A DNA stretch of 38,252 nucleotides from Desulfovibrionaceae bacterium (GTDB taxonomy: Bacteria > Desulfobacterota > Desulfovibrionia > Desulfovibrionales > Desulfovibrionaceae): NCBI GenBank assembly GCA_017454105.1, contig JAFTDR010000216.1:1-38252 (forward strand), given 5' to 3'. Below the pieces are notes generated by a model. The model was not told the DNA's origin, searched no databases, and saw only the letters and a program-made list of their open reading frames with translations. The translations under genes and the position numbers were made by a program. This document shows, one piece after another, positions 14,820 through 23,373 of this stretch (the stretch's first letter is position 1; each line of letters opens with the position of its first letter).

Positions 14820-16517
14820 CTATTCGCTCACAACCGGCGGCTCATGCGGCAAAGTAATGGTAAAGGTTGTTCCCTCACCCAAAATACTCTGCACATCCAC
14901 ATGGCCACCGAGTTTTTCAAGAATGGAAAAACAGATGGCTAGGCCAAGGCCTGTGCCCTCGCCGACCTTCTTCGTCGTGAAGAAGGGATCAAAAATACGC
15001 GCCTTTGTCGCCTCATCCATACCCGGTCCGTTGTCGGTTATGATGATGGAAACCCCTTCACCGGCCCGCGCCGTTGAAATGGCGATGCGCCCGTCCCGAC
15101 CGATAGCGTCCAAAGCATTGTCGATAATATTGATAAAGACCTGCTCAAGCTGCGCGGGATCGCTATAGATCACTGGAAGAGAGACATCGTAGTCTTTCTC
15201 AATGACGATATTGCGCTGTGTGGCCTCAGCTCTCAGCATCTCACAGGCGTCGTCGGCCAGAGAATTGAGCAGAATTTCAGTCCGCCCTGGATTCATGCGC
15301 CGGCCAAAACCCAGCATGCGCTGCGTAATCCCCTTGGCCCGCTTCACATGGCTCTCAATCTTTTCACAGCTTTTTACGATCTCATCGAAATTGGCGATAT
15401 TCTCCTTCTTCTCCTCGTCTAACAGATCGCGAATCCAGCCCGCGTTCTCTTGGATGAGCATGAGGGGATTATTGACCTCGTGGGCCACGCCTGCAGCCAT
15501 CTTCCCAAGCGCGGCCATCTTGCTCGACTGCAGCATGCGCGCGTCAATCTGCTTTTTCTCTTCATCAGCAGACTTAAGAAAACCGATGAGCCCGCGTGTA
15601 CAGAAAACGGCGCCAAGGACAATCGCAAGCGTTCCACCAAGCATGAAGATCGAAATCAGAATCTGCAGCTGATGCAGGGAATGGAGACTTTCGTTTGCAT
15701 CGTCAACCACAACAAGGAGCCAGGGCATTGTTGAGAGCGGCATGAGAGCAGCTTGAAGATAGCTGTCTTCGGATGTTTTTTTCTGCGCATCCTGCAGGGG
15801 GAAGAGAATGATGCCCTGCGAGGTCCGGCTCATGTCCGGCAAAGGAAAGCTCTGCATCATCTCCCCGTGAAAGAGCGAGTCGGTCTGGAGCGTGCCTTGT
15901 CTATTCACAAGAAAAGCCTCGGCATGCTTTCCTGAATACTCGCGCCGAAGAAGAGTCTGCAAAACCGCCATGTCAATTGTCGCCCGCAAAATAAAACTCT
16001 TTTCTCCCTCGTGCCGAAGAACCGCTATGATAAAATGCGGACTTTTGCGGAATCCGAGAAAGACGTCCGTCACAACAATTCCCTTGTGCTGAACCTCGTT
16101 AAACCATTCGGTATTCGCGTAATTTGCGTTTTTCAGATCAAAGGGGCCGACATAGGCCACATGCTGGCCGTCCATGCCGATAATGCCGATATCGACAAAG
16201 GACTGGCTGCTTTGCTGCATGACACTAAACAGCCGGCTTAAGCGATTGACATCAACCAGCTCCTCGTAGGAATGGGTGAAAGCCATGATGCGAATCTGCG
16301 CGATGCGCTCGGACAAAAAGGTGTCCAGCGCTCGGCGCTTGCTGCTCGTCACGGCTTCGAGGCTTGCGCTGATTTTCTCATTGTACATGGCATCAATATG
16401 CCGCAAAGAAAAAACACCGAGGGCGATTAAGGGGATGAGGGAGAGAAGCAGGAAGGTCGCCAGCAACCGCCAGTAAAGACTGCGGTACCCCGGTACAAAC
16501 TGAGATTGTGTCTGCAT
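14820..16517 (-). CDS. Membrane sensor histidine kinase with periplasmic Cache-type domain
   Basis: A 565-aa sensor. Transmembrane helix 1 is about residues 18-38. A periplasmic region of about 245 residues (roughly 39-283) includes FVDIGIIGMDGQHVAYVGPF and EWFNEVQHKGIVVTDVFLGF, typical of double-Cache ligand sensors. Transmembrane helix 2 is about 284-306. The HisKA motif AAGVAHEVNNPLMLI has the phospho-acceptor His346. The HATPase core includes the N box FINIIDNALDAI, G1 DNGPGMD and G2 GEGTGLGLAI. No HAMP or PAS domain is obvious. The ATG at 16517 has a weak GGGA site, 26 bases after the upstream PEP-synthase-like gene. With the receiver downstream it forms a two-component pair; the ligand is unknown. 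Confidence 0.9.
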   Translation of the reverse strand: MQTQSQFVPGYRSLYWRLLATFLLLSLIPLIALGVFSLRHIDAMYNEKISASLEAVTSSKRRALDTFLSERIAQIRIMAFTHSYEELVDVNRLSRLFSVMQQSSQSFVDIGIIGMDGQHVAYVGPFDLKNANYANTEWFNEVQHKGIVVTDVFLGFRKSPHFIIAVLRHEGEKSFILRATIDMAVLQTLLRREYSGKHAEAFLVNRQGTLQTDSLFHGEMMQSFPLPDMSRTSQGIILFPLQDAQKKTSEDSYLQAALMPLSTMPWLLVVVDDANESLHSLHQLQILISIFMLGGTLAIVLGAVFCTRGLIGFLKSADEEKKQIDARMLQSSKMAALGKMAAGVAHEVNNPLMLIQENAGWIRDLLDEEKKENIANFDEIVKSCEKIESHVKRAKGITQRMLGFGRRMNPGRTEILLNSLADDACEMLRAEATQRNIVIEKDYDVSLPVIYSDPAQLEQVFINIIDNALDAIGRDGRIAISTARAGEGVSIIITDNGPGMDEATKARIFDPFFTTKKVGEGTGLGLAICFSILEKLGGHVDVQSILGEGTTFTITLPHEPPVVSE

Positions 16518-16543
16518 GGTGCGATTCCCGTAAAAAAAATGGG

Positions 16544-19099
16544 TTAGGCGAGAGGTGCGGTGAACAGATCCTTGCAGTCGCGCACAATGGCATCATGGCG
16601 CTGTCTCACCTGGACTCTGTCCTGCATGATCATGTCAAGCTGGCGCGTGTGAATTGTGAGATAGCCTGCAACAGCGAGAAACTGCACACCCTCTGCCACA
16701 GAGAGGTCCTCGATGCGGGCAACAAGCGCATCGTTTTGGACCTGCGACTCGAAACCAAATTCCCAGAGTATATCCGCAACAAAGCGAACGCGCAAAATGC
16801 GCCGCTCGATATCGGCAGCCCCGCCTCGCAGCTGGAAGACAATGGAATTTTCGCGGTTCCGCTCCCCAAGCGTCGCCTCAACAGAAACAAAATGGAAACC
16901 AAAACGGGAATGGAGACTGCAGTACTCGTGGCTGATGAGAAAGTAGTTTTTCTCCGAAAAATAGGAGGTCTGCGCCGAGGGCTCGAGGTTTGGATTGGCC
17001 GTTGCCTCAAAGAGAACTGAGAGAAAGCCCTTGCCGTCAACTGGCGGCGGCCCTTCCCACTGGTATTTATTCATGCCCCGCCACAGGGCGACCATGGGCA
17101 CAGAGCAGATGTCGGCTATGTCAATCAGGGGGCCTGTCGGTGTTTTGCTAAAGCCATTGCTTAAGTTCACAACCCAAAACTGCTTGGGCACCTGGTCATA
17201 GAGCTGTTTGATCCTGGTCGGCGCGTACTTTTTCGCTGCCCCCAGAGAAAACATGGCAGAAACCGCCCGCTCGTGGCAGAAACGCGCGATATCGTGATAG
17301 GTTTTGCAGTTCTTCGACCGAAAATCAACGCTGTCCACAGTCATGGTGAGCGGCAGGATATGTTCAGCAGCCCGCTTAAGCGTGTGCCAGACGGGGCTTC
17401 CGCGCATATAATCCGGCGGCTGAGGCACGCCCTCTAAAAGCTCGCTTGCGCGCCCAGCATACACTTTTTTCTGATCCACACAGACTGTCAAAATGTCATC
17501 TGTCTGTATTTTGCTTGTCGCGTCGCGCACACCAAAGAGAGCGGGCTTTCCAAACTCCCGGGCAAGGGAGGCTAAGCGCGAGCCAAGCCCGCCTGTCTCA
17601 GCGATGATCCCTGCTGCTCTGTCCACAACCGGGACCCACATGTATTTGTCGTCCGGCACAACAAGAATCGCGCCCTTTGGAAAACGCCGGACATCATCCC
17701 AGGTTTTCGCAACCAGTGCCCGACCAGAGACGCGGCCAAGGCTTGCGGCAAGCCCACCTTCAAACAGGCAGGGTGCATCCGTTGTTGCGTGCTGGTAGCT
17801 CACGGGCTCCTCAATAAAGAGGGGACGAGCAAGGAGGATCATAAGCTTGCCCGCCTTTGTGCAGACAAAGGTCAGCGAAAGCGGCCACTGCCTGTCAAGC
17901 TCAACTTGTTTTGCAAAACGGGCTATGCGCTGGCCAAGCTCCTCTGTGAGCACACCGTGCTCCCCCTCCCGGCTGATCACACGAAATGTGTCTGAGGAAA
18001 AGACCATGGTGTCGACTGGGAGCGTGGAGGACTCCATCTCCTGGGGGAGACCCGCGCAGCCGTACAGGGAGATGCGGTCGCCCTTGGGATCGAGGGGACT
18101 CCCTGTATGGGCGAGACCGCCTATGGCTGGCTCCTCGACAGCAAGGCAGGTGACACAGAAGCCCGCATCAGAATCCCTAAGTCCCCGCGCTCTGCGGTAG
18201 ATCAGGGCCTGAGCCCTAAATTTCCGCGCAAGAGTCACAATGATTGCACGACAAATCGAGCTTTCGTCGGCATCCAGGGGAATAGAGGGCCCCCATACAA
18301 CAATGCCCGGATCGCGCAGCTCGTTCGGTGCCGAATCCGGTGCATTGAGCGGCCAAAGACGCCCGCGCAGAAGGAGACGATACCCTCCTGCCCCGACCCG
18401 CGCACGTAAGGATCGGATCTCCTCACTGACAGCGCACGCTAAATCCTCTGGCAAATCCTTTGATTCAACAAGAGAGCCTAAGCCCCGGGAGAGCTTGGTC
18501 AGATGAAGCGGCGCGTAGCCGCCAACAGCCTGCGTGCGCCTTGCAAGCTCATTTAACAAATCGCCCTGCTCAAAAAAATGGTAGGCGCCGGCGCTTGTGA
18601 TCACAAAACCCTGCGGCACATTGTCTGGAAAATGCTTGCGCAATTTTTCCAGACGTTTGGTCGCAGGATCAAGAAGCGCGCTCTCATAGCCCTCGCTAAG
18701 CAAGCCCTGGCCTAGGGGGCATGTCAGAGGACCCAAAGGCCTGTGCGCTTTCGGGTAGATACACTCGCTCACAAGTGTCTGCAGCTCATTAAAACGCAGG
18801 GTCAGATTGGGAATCGCCTTCGGATCAAGACGCTCCAAATGATGGATGCACTGGAAAACCTGAGTCGCAACCGAACAGCACAGCTCGTGAATTCTGTACA
18901 TGCCAAAAGGATGATCGCAGCAGAGCGTGTACTCAACAGCTGTCATCGTTTCCTGAAATTTGTTCCACGATTTCAAAAAAAGCTTGAAGGCATGATGCCT
19001 GAGCGCAAAAAGACGCTCCGCATCCGCCTCCAACACACTGTTTTCTTTTTTCTTCGCAAAACGCCCCTGAAGACTGTGAAGGATGCGTGAAAAAAACAT
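16544..19099 (-). CDS. Degenerate PEP-synthase-like protein (probable pseudoenzyme), paralog of the 11810-14386 product
   Basis: An 851-aa protein, similar to the 858-aa paralog from end to end, but the catalytic signatures are lost. The ATP-grasp lysine-glycine motif is missing before NVPQGFVITSAGAYHFF. The Arg-Ser-Ser motif is replaced by LLLRGRLWPL. The final QSRP is LLARP. In the swivel domain the phosphohistidine position is an arginine (GGLGSRLASLAREFGKPALF, Arg508). The C-terminal domain is in contrast well conserved (YHDIARFCHERA, LRGGAADIERRILRVRF, NYFLISHEYCSL). The ATG at 19099 is chosen for GAGGGGG upstream and alignment with the paralog start; a TTG at 19147 is less likely. It lies 53 bases after fliI and just ahead of the kinase, so a regulatory role linked to motility is plausible. 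Confidence 0.75.
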   Translation of the reverse strand: MFFSRILHSLQGRFAKKKENSVLEADAERLFALRHHAFKLFLKSWNKFQETMTAVEYTLCCDHPFGMYRIHELCCSVATQVFQCIHHLERLDPKAIPNLTLRFNELQTLVSECIYPKAHRPLGPLTCPLGQGLLSEGYESALLDPATKRLEKLRKHFPDNVPQGFVITSAGAYHFFEQGDLLNELARRTQAVGGYAPLHLTKLSRGLGSLVESKDLPEDLACAVSEEIRSLRARVGAGGYRLLLRGRLWPLNAPDSAPNELRDPGIVVWGPSIPLDADESSICRAIIVTLARKFRAQALIYRRARGLRDSDAGFCVTCLAVEEPAIGGLAHTGSPLDPKGDRISLYGCAGLPQEMESSTLPVDTMVFSSDTFRVISREGEHGVLTEELGQRIARFAKQVELDRQWPLSLTFVCTKAGKLMILLARPLFIEEPVSYQHATTDAPCLFEGGLAASLGRVSGRALVAKTWDDVRRFPKGAILVVPDDKYMWVPVVDRAAGIIAETGGLGSRLASLAREFGKPALFGVRDATSKIQTDDILTVCVDQKKVYAGRASELLEGVPQPPDYMRGSPVWHTLKRAAEHILPLTMTVDSVDFRSKNCKTYHDIARFCHERAVSAMFSLGAAKKYAPTRIKQLYDQVPKQFWVVNLSNGFSKTPTGPLIDIADICSVPMVALWRGMNKYQWEGPPPVDGKGFLSVLFEATANPNLEPSAQTSYFSEKNYFLISHEYCSLHSRFGFHFVSVEATLGERNRENSIVFQLRGGAADIERRILRVRFVADILWEFGFESQVQNDALVARIEDLSVAEGVQFLAVAGYLTIHTRQLDMIMQDRVQVRQRHDAIVRDCKDLFTAPLA

Positions 19100-19152
19100 G
19101 GGCCCCCTCGCAGATAAAGAGAAAACGAAAGATGACTTTGAGCGCAAGAAAA

Positions 19153-20658
19153 TTATCTGGGCGCAACACGCGGCGGCATGCGCTGGGTGTTCTGCGCGTT
19201 CTGCGGCCTTGCTTTTGGCTGCTGCTTGCCGTAGGCCAAAACGCGCAATTTTTCCATACTCTCCTCAACCGTCTGTGACTCGCCCACATCCTGGCAGAGA
19301 AAATCATTGATCTGCGGCATATTGGCGATAGCCTCGTCGATCTCAGGATTGTTCCCGCGCGTGTAGGCGCCGATATTCACCATATCCTCGACTTTGCGGT
19401 ACACGCTCATCTGCCGTGTGACAACACGGCCAGCCAAGACTTCATCCCGGCCGCAGATCTCAGAGCGCAGACGGCTTATGGAGCGCAGAACATCAATGGC
19501 CGGAAAATGCCCCTGGTCAGCCAAATCGCGGGTCAGCACAATATGGCCATCCAAGATTGAGCGGACAGCGTCCGCTATTGGCTCGTTGAAATCGTCGCCA
19601 TCAACAAGAACCGTGTACACCCCGGTGATTGTGCCGCGCTCGCTTCTGCCTGCGCGCTCAAGAAGTTTCGGCAGCTGCGAGAAGACGGAGGGCGTATAGC
19701 CCTTGGTCGTCGGCGGCTCGCCGCCCGCCAGACCGATCTCGCGGCTCGCCATGGCAAAACGCGTGACCGAATCCATCATGAGCAGAACGTCCATGCCTTT
19801 ATCGCGGAAATACTCGGCAACCGATGTCGCGGCATAGGCCGCGCGCATGCGCACAAGGGGAGACTGATCGGACGTTGCGATCACAAGAACAGAGCGGGCC
19901 ATCCCCTCAGGCCCAAGATCCCGCTCCATAAATTCCACAACCTCTCGGCCGCGTTCTCCGATAAGCGCGATCACATTGACATCAGCCCGCGTGTATCGGG
20001 CCATCATGCCCATAAGCGTCGATTTGCCAACACCGCTCCCGGCCATGATACCGATACGCTGGCCTTTGCCTAAGGTGATTAAACTGTTTATGGCGCGGAC
20101 GCCGACATCAAGGATATCGGTTATGCGCGGACGCATGAGGGGACTTGGGGGATCGGTGTACAGAGAGGCGAGTTCAGGATGCCATTCCTGGCGGGCCTTA
20201 AGAGCCCATTGCGGCATGAAGGGCTTCTGCGCTTCCATCTGCGCGACAAAGGAGTTCTGCGACTTTTGTGAGGTGGGGAGAGGGGATGTGTACAGTTCGG
20301 CATTGATGGGAGGGCCCGAATCAAGTGGGGATCCGAACGCGTCAAAGGCTCGCCCCAGAAGTTCAGGCCCTACAGGAAAGACAGGGGGAAGACTGGTGTT
20401 GCGTATGCGGCTGCCAGGCCGTATGCCGCGCATGTCGCCGTAGGGCATAAAAAGAAGATTGCCCTCGCGGAAACCGACGACTTCGGCCGCAATGCCATCA
20501 TCGCTTGTGTCTGGAAGCATATGGCAGACAGCGCCAAGCGGTGCCCGAAGACCACTGCCCTCGGCCACAAGGCCGACGACCTTGTTCACCTTGCCGTACA
20601 GCCTGGCTGGATTGCTTTTTCTTAAGATCGAACAACAGGTTCGCGGATCGAGCTGCAT
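19153..20658 (-). CDS. fliI: Flagellar export ATPase FliI
   Basis: A 501-aa F1-beta-like ATPase that drives flagellar protein export together with FliH. Walker A AGSGVGKSTLMG is at about residue 206, IGERGREVVEF at about 233, Walker B VLLMMDSVTRFA, and the catalytic-region PPTTKGYTPSVFSQLPKLLERAG motif is clear. The protein is about 60 residues longer than usual. An insertion of about 45 residues (about 122-168) sits between PPINAELYTSPL and PPSPLMRPRITDILDVGVRA, where most FliI have a few residues, and a basic Gln/Pro-rich tail ends the protein. The ATG at 20658 has GAGG eleven bases upstream and follows fliH by 18 bases. No fliJ follows, which is unusual. Confidence 0.95.
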   Translation of the reverse strand: MQLDPRTCCSILRKSNPARLYGKVNKVVGLVAEGSGLRAPLGAVCHMLPDTSDDGIAAEVVGFREGNLLFMPYGDMRGIRPGSRIRNTSLPPVFPVGPELLGRAFDAFGSPLDSGPPINAELYTSPLPTSQKSQNSFVAQMEAQKPFMPQWALKARQEWHPELASLYTDPPSPLMRPRITDILDVGVRAINSLITLGKGQRIGIMAGSGVGKSTLMGMMARYTRADVNVIALIGERGREVVEFMERDLGPEGMARSVLVIATSDQSPLVRMRAAYAATSVAEYFRDKGMDVLLMMDSVTRFAMASREIGLAGGEPPTTKGYTPSVFSQLPKLLERAGRSERGTITGVYTVLVDGDDFNEPIADAVRSILDGHIVLTRDLADQGHFPAIDVLRSISRLRSEICGRDEVLAGRVVTRQMSVYRKVEDMVNIGAYTRGNNPEIDEAIANMPQINDFLCQDVGESQTVEESMEKLRVLAYGKQQPKARPQNAQNTQRMPPRVAPR

Positions 20659-20676
20659 GAAAAAACCTCGAATGTG

Positions 20677-22011
20677 TCAGCGCCGCGCATCGGGCAGAAA
20701 ACCGCCGCCTTCAAGCACGGCATGCTCTTCATCCTGTACATCCTGTTCATCTGGGCTCACGGGAAAAAGCTCTTCTTCAAGATCCGCGAGCACTGCGCCG
20801 TTTGGCGCCAGAGGAGTAAAGTTTTCAGGGCGTATGTCCTTTGCCCTGCGTTCACGCGGGGAAGTATTTGGCTTTTCAGGAGGCTCTTCTTCTGCGATCT
20901 CGCTCTTCTCAATCAGCCTGTCCGACTGATCGTCTTGGTTTGCCGGTTCAGGCTCAGCACTAGCGACTGCGTCTTCCAAAGGCGCCTCACTGTCCTCTGC
21001 GCTTTGGGCTTCTGCATTCTCTGGAAGAGGCTGGGTATCCAGCGCATCGGAGCTCTCATGCTCAGAAAGAGGCGTGCCTGTGTACAAAAGCGCCCTTTCC
21101 TCGATTGCGTCATGCAGAGCCTGGGCGGCCCTTGTATCTTCTTCCTGGACCGGGAGAGCAATATGCTGCAGGAGGTTATCCACAAGCTCCTGGAAATTCT
21201 GCCGTCTGAGATCAACGCTGCCGCTTCCGCTCTCAGCCACAAGACCGCCGCGCTCCATAAGCTCATCGGGATTGACAATCCACTGCCTAATTTCTGGCGC
21301 TTTCTCGCGGGCTGCGCGGAACAGATCGTTAATTATCGCCTCATCTTCGGGATTCACCCGAAAGGATATTGTTTCCCGCTGCTCAAGCAAATTGATGGCC
21401 TGATTGACAAGATTGGTCAAAATGGCCTCGTTCTGCGTGTCAAGAATAAAAGCGGTCCCAGAGGAAATGGCGACACGGACAAGCTCGCAGAGATCCTCGC
21501 GCCAGATTTGGCTTATACGGGAAAACTCGCCGTCAATTGCGCGCATGATCCGGGCAAGCTCATTGCCCATGTCGGCGCGGAATTCGCGCAATTCCTGACC
21601 GGCCTGATCCATACCGCTTTTGTACCCTTCATCGTGGGCAGCATTGCGCACAGTCTCCGCCTCAGCCAGGGTTTGCTTTGCCCGGGCCAATTCCTCGGCC
21701 GCCTGCTTGCGCAGCACAACGGCCTCGGCCTTGATACCTTCCGCCTCCTGGCCGAGTTCAGCGCGCTTTTTATCTATTTCTGCCTGCGCCTCACTCAGAA
21801 TCTTCTGCCGCTCGGCATAGGCCTCGCCAAGAATCTCCCGTGCCCGGTCCGCAGCACGCTTGCGAACCCGTTCAATATAGTCCTGCTGCTGATCCTTCTG
21901 CTGTCGTTCCTTGAGTACTGGTTCCTGCATGGCGTCAAGCTGATCCATGGTGGCCTCGCGGTCTCCCATGAAAATGACACCCCATTTCTTTCTCAATTCA
22001 TCTGAAGGCAT
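20677..22011 (-). CDS. fliH: Flagellar assembly protein FliH with long acidic C-terminal tail
   Basis: A 444-aa regulator and peripheral-stalk-like partner of FliI. Residues about 35-140 are a charged coiled coil (RVRKRAADRAREILGEAYAE). The globular YscL/FliH domain is at about 145-295, with REFRADMGNELARIMRAI and DLCELVRVAISSGTAFIL. The remaining about 145 residues are acidic, low-complexity and rich in Glu, Asp, Ala and Pro. FliH of enterobacteria is about 235 residues, so this tail is a lineage feature or an extra interaction arm. The ATG at 22011 is preferred over a TTG two codons earlier. It follows fliG by about 120 bases, the largest gap within the cluster after fliE-fliF. Confidence 0.9.
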   Translation of the reverse strand: MPSDELRKKWGVIFMGDREATMDQLDAMQEPVLKERQQKDQQQDYIERVRKRAADRAREILGEAYAERQKILSEAQAEIDKKRAELGQEAEGIKAEAVVLRKQAAEELARAKQTLAEAETVRNAAHDEGYKSGMDQAGQELREFRADMGNELARIMRAIDGEFSRISQIWREDLCELVRVAISSGTAFILDTQNEAILTNLVNQAINLLEQRETISFRVNPEDEAIINDLFRAAREKAPEIRQWIVNPDELMERGGLVAESGSGSVDLRRQNFQELVDNLLQHIALPVQEEDTRAAQALHDAIEERALLYTGTPLSEHESSDALDTQPLPENAEAQSAEDSEAPLEDAVASAEPEPANQDDQSDRLIEKSEIAEEEPPEKPNTSPRERRAKDIRPENFTPLAPNGAVLADLEEELFPVSPDEQDVQDEEHAVLEGGGFLPDARR

Positions 22012-22131
22012 GGACAATCCAAGAACTGCAGCGTGCAGTGAAAGATAGATTAGTGAAAAATACTCTTCCGAACGCGGGCTTCCTTTTCACAGAAAAAAGC
22101 CCCTTCTTTGTCTGCACAAGCAGACGCTCGT

Positions 22132-23127
22132 CTACACAAAAACCTCGCCTGCGCCGCGGCTGATCACAAGTTTGTTCTCGCTCTCGAGCTTGCGCACAGT
22201 CTTCACTATATTCTGCTGGGCTGCTTCGACATCGCTCAATTTTGTCGGCCCCATAAATTCCAGTTCCTCGCGAATCATATTGCCTGCGCGCTCGCTCATG
22301 TTGGAGAGGAATTTCTCCTTCAGCTCCTCTGTCGCGCCCTTTAAGGCAAGAGTCAGATCCTCGTTCGAGATGCTCTTCAAAAGCTCGCGGACACCCTTGT
22401 CGTCAATATGTTTGCAGTCCTCGAAGACAAACATGAGATTGCGGATATCCTCCGCCATCTGCGTGGAGTCCTCTTCGATTTCTGTCAAAATCTCCTCGCC
22501 TGTCGCGCGGTCAACGGCGTTTAAGATCTCGGCCACAGACTGCACGCCACCGACTTTCTTGCCTTCCTTGCCGCCCATGGCGATGAGCTGGCTTGTCAAA
22601 ACTTTGTCCACCTCAAGCAACATCTCTTCGGGAACACTCTCAAGTTTGGCCAAGCGCGTTAAAACCTCCGCGCGCACGCTTGCCGGAAGATTTGAGAGAA
22701 GACTCGCCGCCTGATCTGGGGGCAGATGCCCCATGATCAGGGCCAGGGTCTGCGGATGCTCGTTTCTGAGAATTTGCGAGAGAAGTCTCGGACTGGCCTG
22801 CGAGAGTTCCCTGAAGGGCTCCTGGCCTGTTTCAAGGCTTAAGGAGTCCATGACAAATTTGGCGGTTTCCGGATCCAGATTCTTGACGAGCATGCGCTTC
22901 GCCGTCTCACTGCCGCCAGAAATCATGTCCACGCCCTCTGTCAGGGATTCATGGAACTCGCGCAGCACTTCTTCAACAGTTTCTCTCGGCACAGGCTCAA
23001 GTTCGACAATGGCCTTGGAAACATCCGCGATTTCCTGTCGCTCCATGTGTTTAAACACGTCTGCGGTAAACTTGTCACCCATGGCAAGCAAAAGAACAGC
23101 AGTGCGCTGATGGCCGGTGAGTTCCAT
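22132..23127 (-). CDS. fliG: Flagellar motor switch protein FliG
   Basis: A 331-aa rotor protein of normal family length. It links the MS ring (FliF) to FliM and carries the torque-generating C-terminal domain. Visible marks are the N-terminal LTGHQRTAVLLLAMGDKFTADVF, the middle EHPQTLALIMGHLPPDQAA (the EHPQ motif), and the C-terminal MFVFEDCKHIDDKGVRELLK with charged residues of the torque helix (SNMSERAGNMIREELEFMGP). The ATG at 23127 has AAGGAGA and is preferred to a TTG one codon earlier. It lies 33 bases after a 70-aa gene with a FliF-like FliG-binding tail. Confidence 0.97.
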   Translation of the reverse strand: MELTGHQRTAVLLLAMGDKFTADVFKHMERQEIADVSKAIVELEPVPRETVEEVLREFHESLTEGVDMISGGSETAKRMLVKNLDPETAKFVMDSLSLETGQEPFRELSQASPRLLSQILRNEHPQTLALIMGHLPPDQAASLLSNLPASVRAEVLTRLAKLESVPEEMLLEVDKVLTSQLIAMGGKEGKKVGGVQSVAEILNAVDRATGEEILTEIEEDSTQMAEDIRNLMFVFEDCKHIDDKGVRELLKSISNEDLTLALKGATEELKEKFLSNMSERAGNMIREELEFMGPTKLSDVEAAQQNIVKTVRKLESENKLVISRGAGEVFV

Positions 23128-23160
23128 CAAAAATCTCCTTCATTGCCGCCGCAAGCCGCG

Positions 23161-23373
23161 CTACGAGCGCAGCCAGCGTCTAATAATACGAACAACCTGA
23201 TCGATATTGTGTTCTGTTATCCGCAAAACGGACAGTTTCAGTTCTTCTACCCGACGATTTGACTCAACCCGTTCCCTATGCTGCGCCTTCAGTTCGTCAA
23301 GACTCAATGTTCCAACAGTCATCCGTCTTGTCGCAGGCACAAAACTTGTCTCTTTAGGCTTTGGCGGTGCCAT
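23161..23373 (-). CDS. Small protein with a FliF-like FliG-binding C-terminal motif
   Basis: A 70-aa gene filling the interval between fliF and fliG. It has a Pro/Lys-rich N terminus, a basic helix (DELKAQHRERVESNRRVEE), and ends VLRITEHNIDQVVRIIRRWL. That end closely follows the C terminus of FliF encoded next to it (LSDNHMEQVVLLLRGWM) and the FliG-binding tail of other FliF proteins, where Asn, a Val-Val pair and a Trp near the end are shared. It has no transmembrane segment. The ATG at 23373 overlaps the end of fliF by 20 bases, so translation is likely coupled; the ribosome site is weak. I do not know a named family. A role as a soluble competitor or adapter at the FliF-FliG interface is an inference. 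Confidence 0.7.
   Translation of the reverse strand: MAPPKPKETSFVPATRRMTVGTLSLDELKAQHRERVESNRRVEELKLSVLRITEHNIDQVVRIIRRWLRS

Noticed and set aside
20674..22005. 443-codon plus-strand frame
   Set aside because: Antisense to fliH, whose coiled-coil and YscL-type domain are clear.
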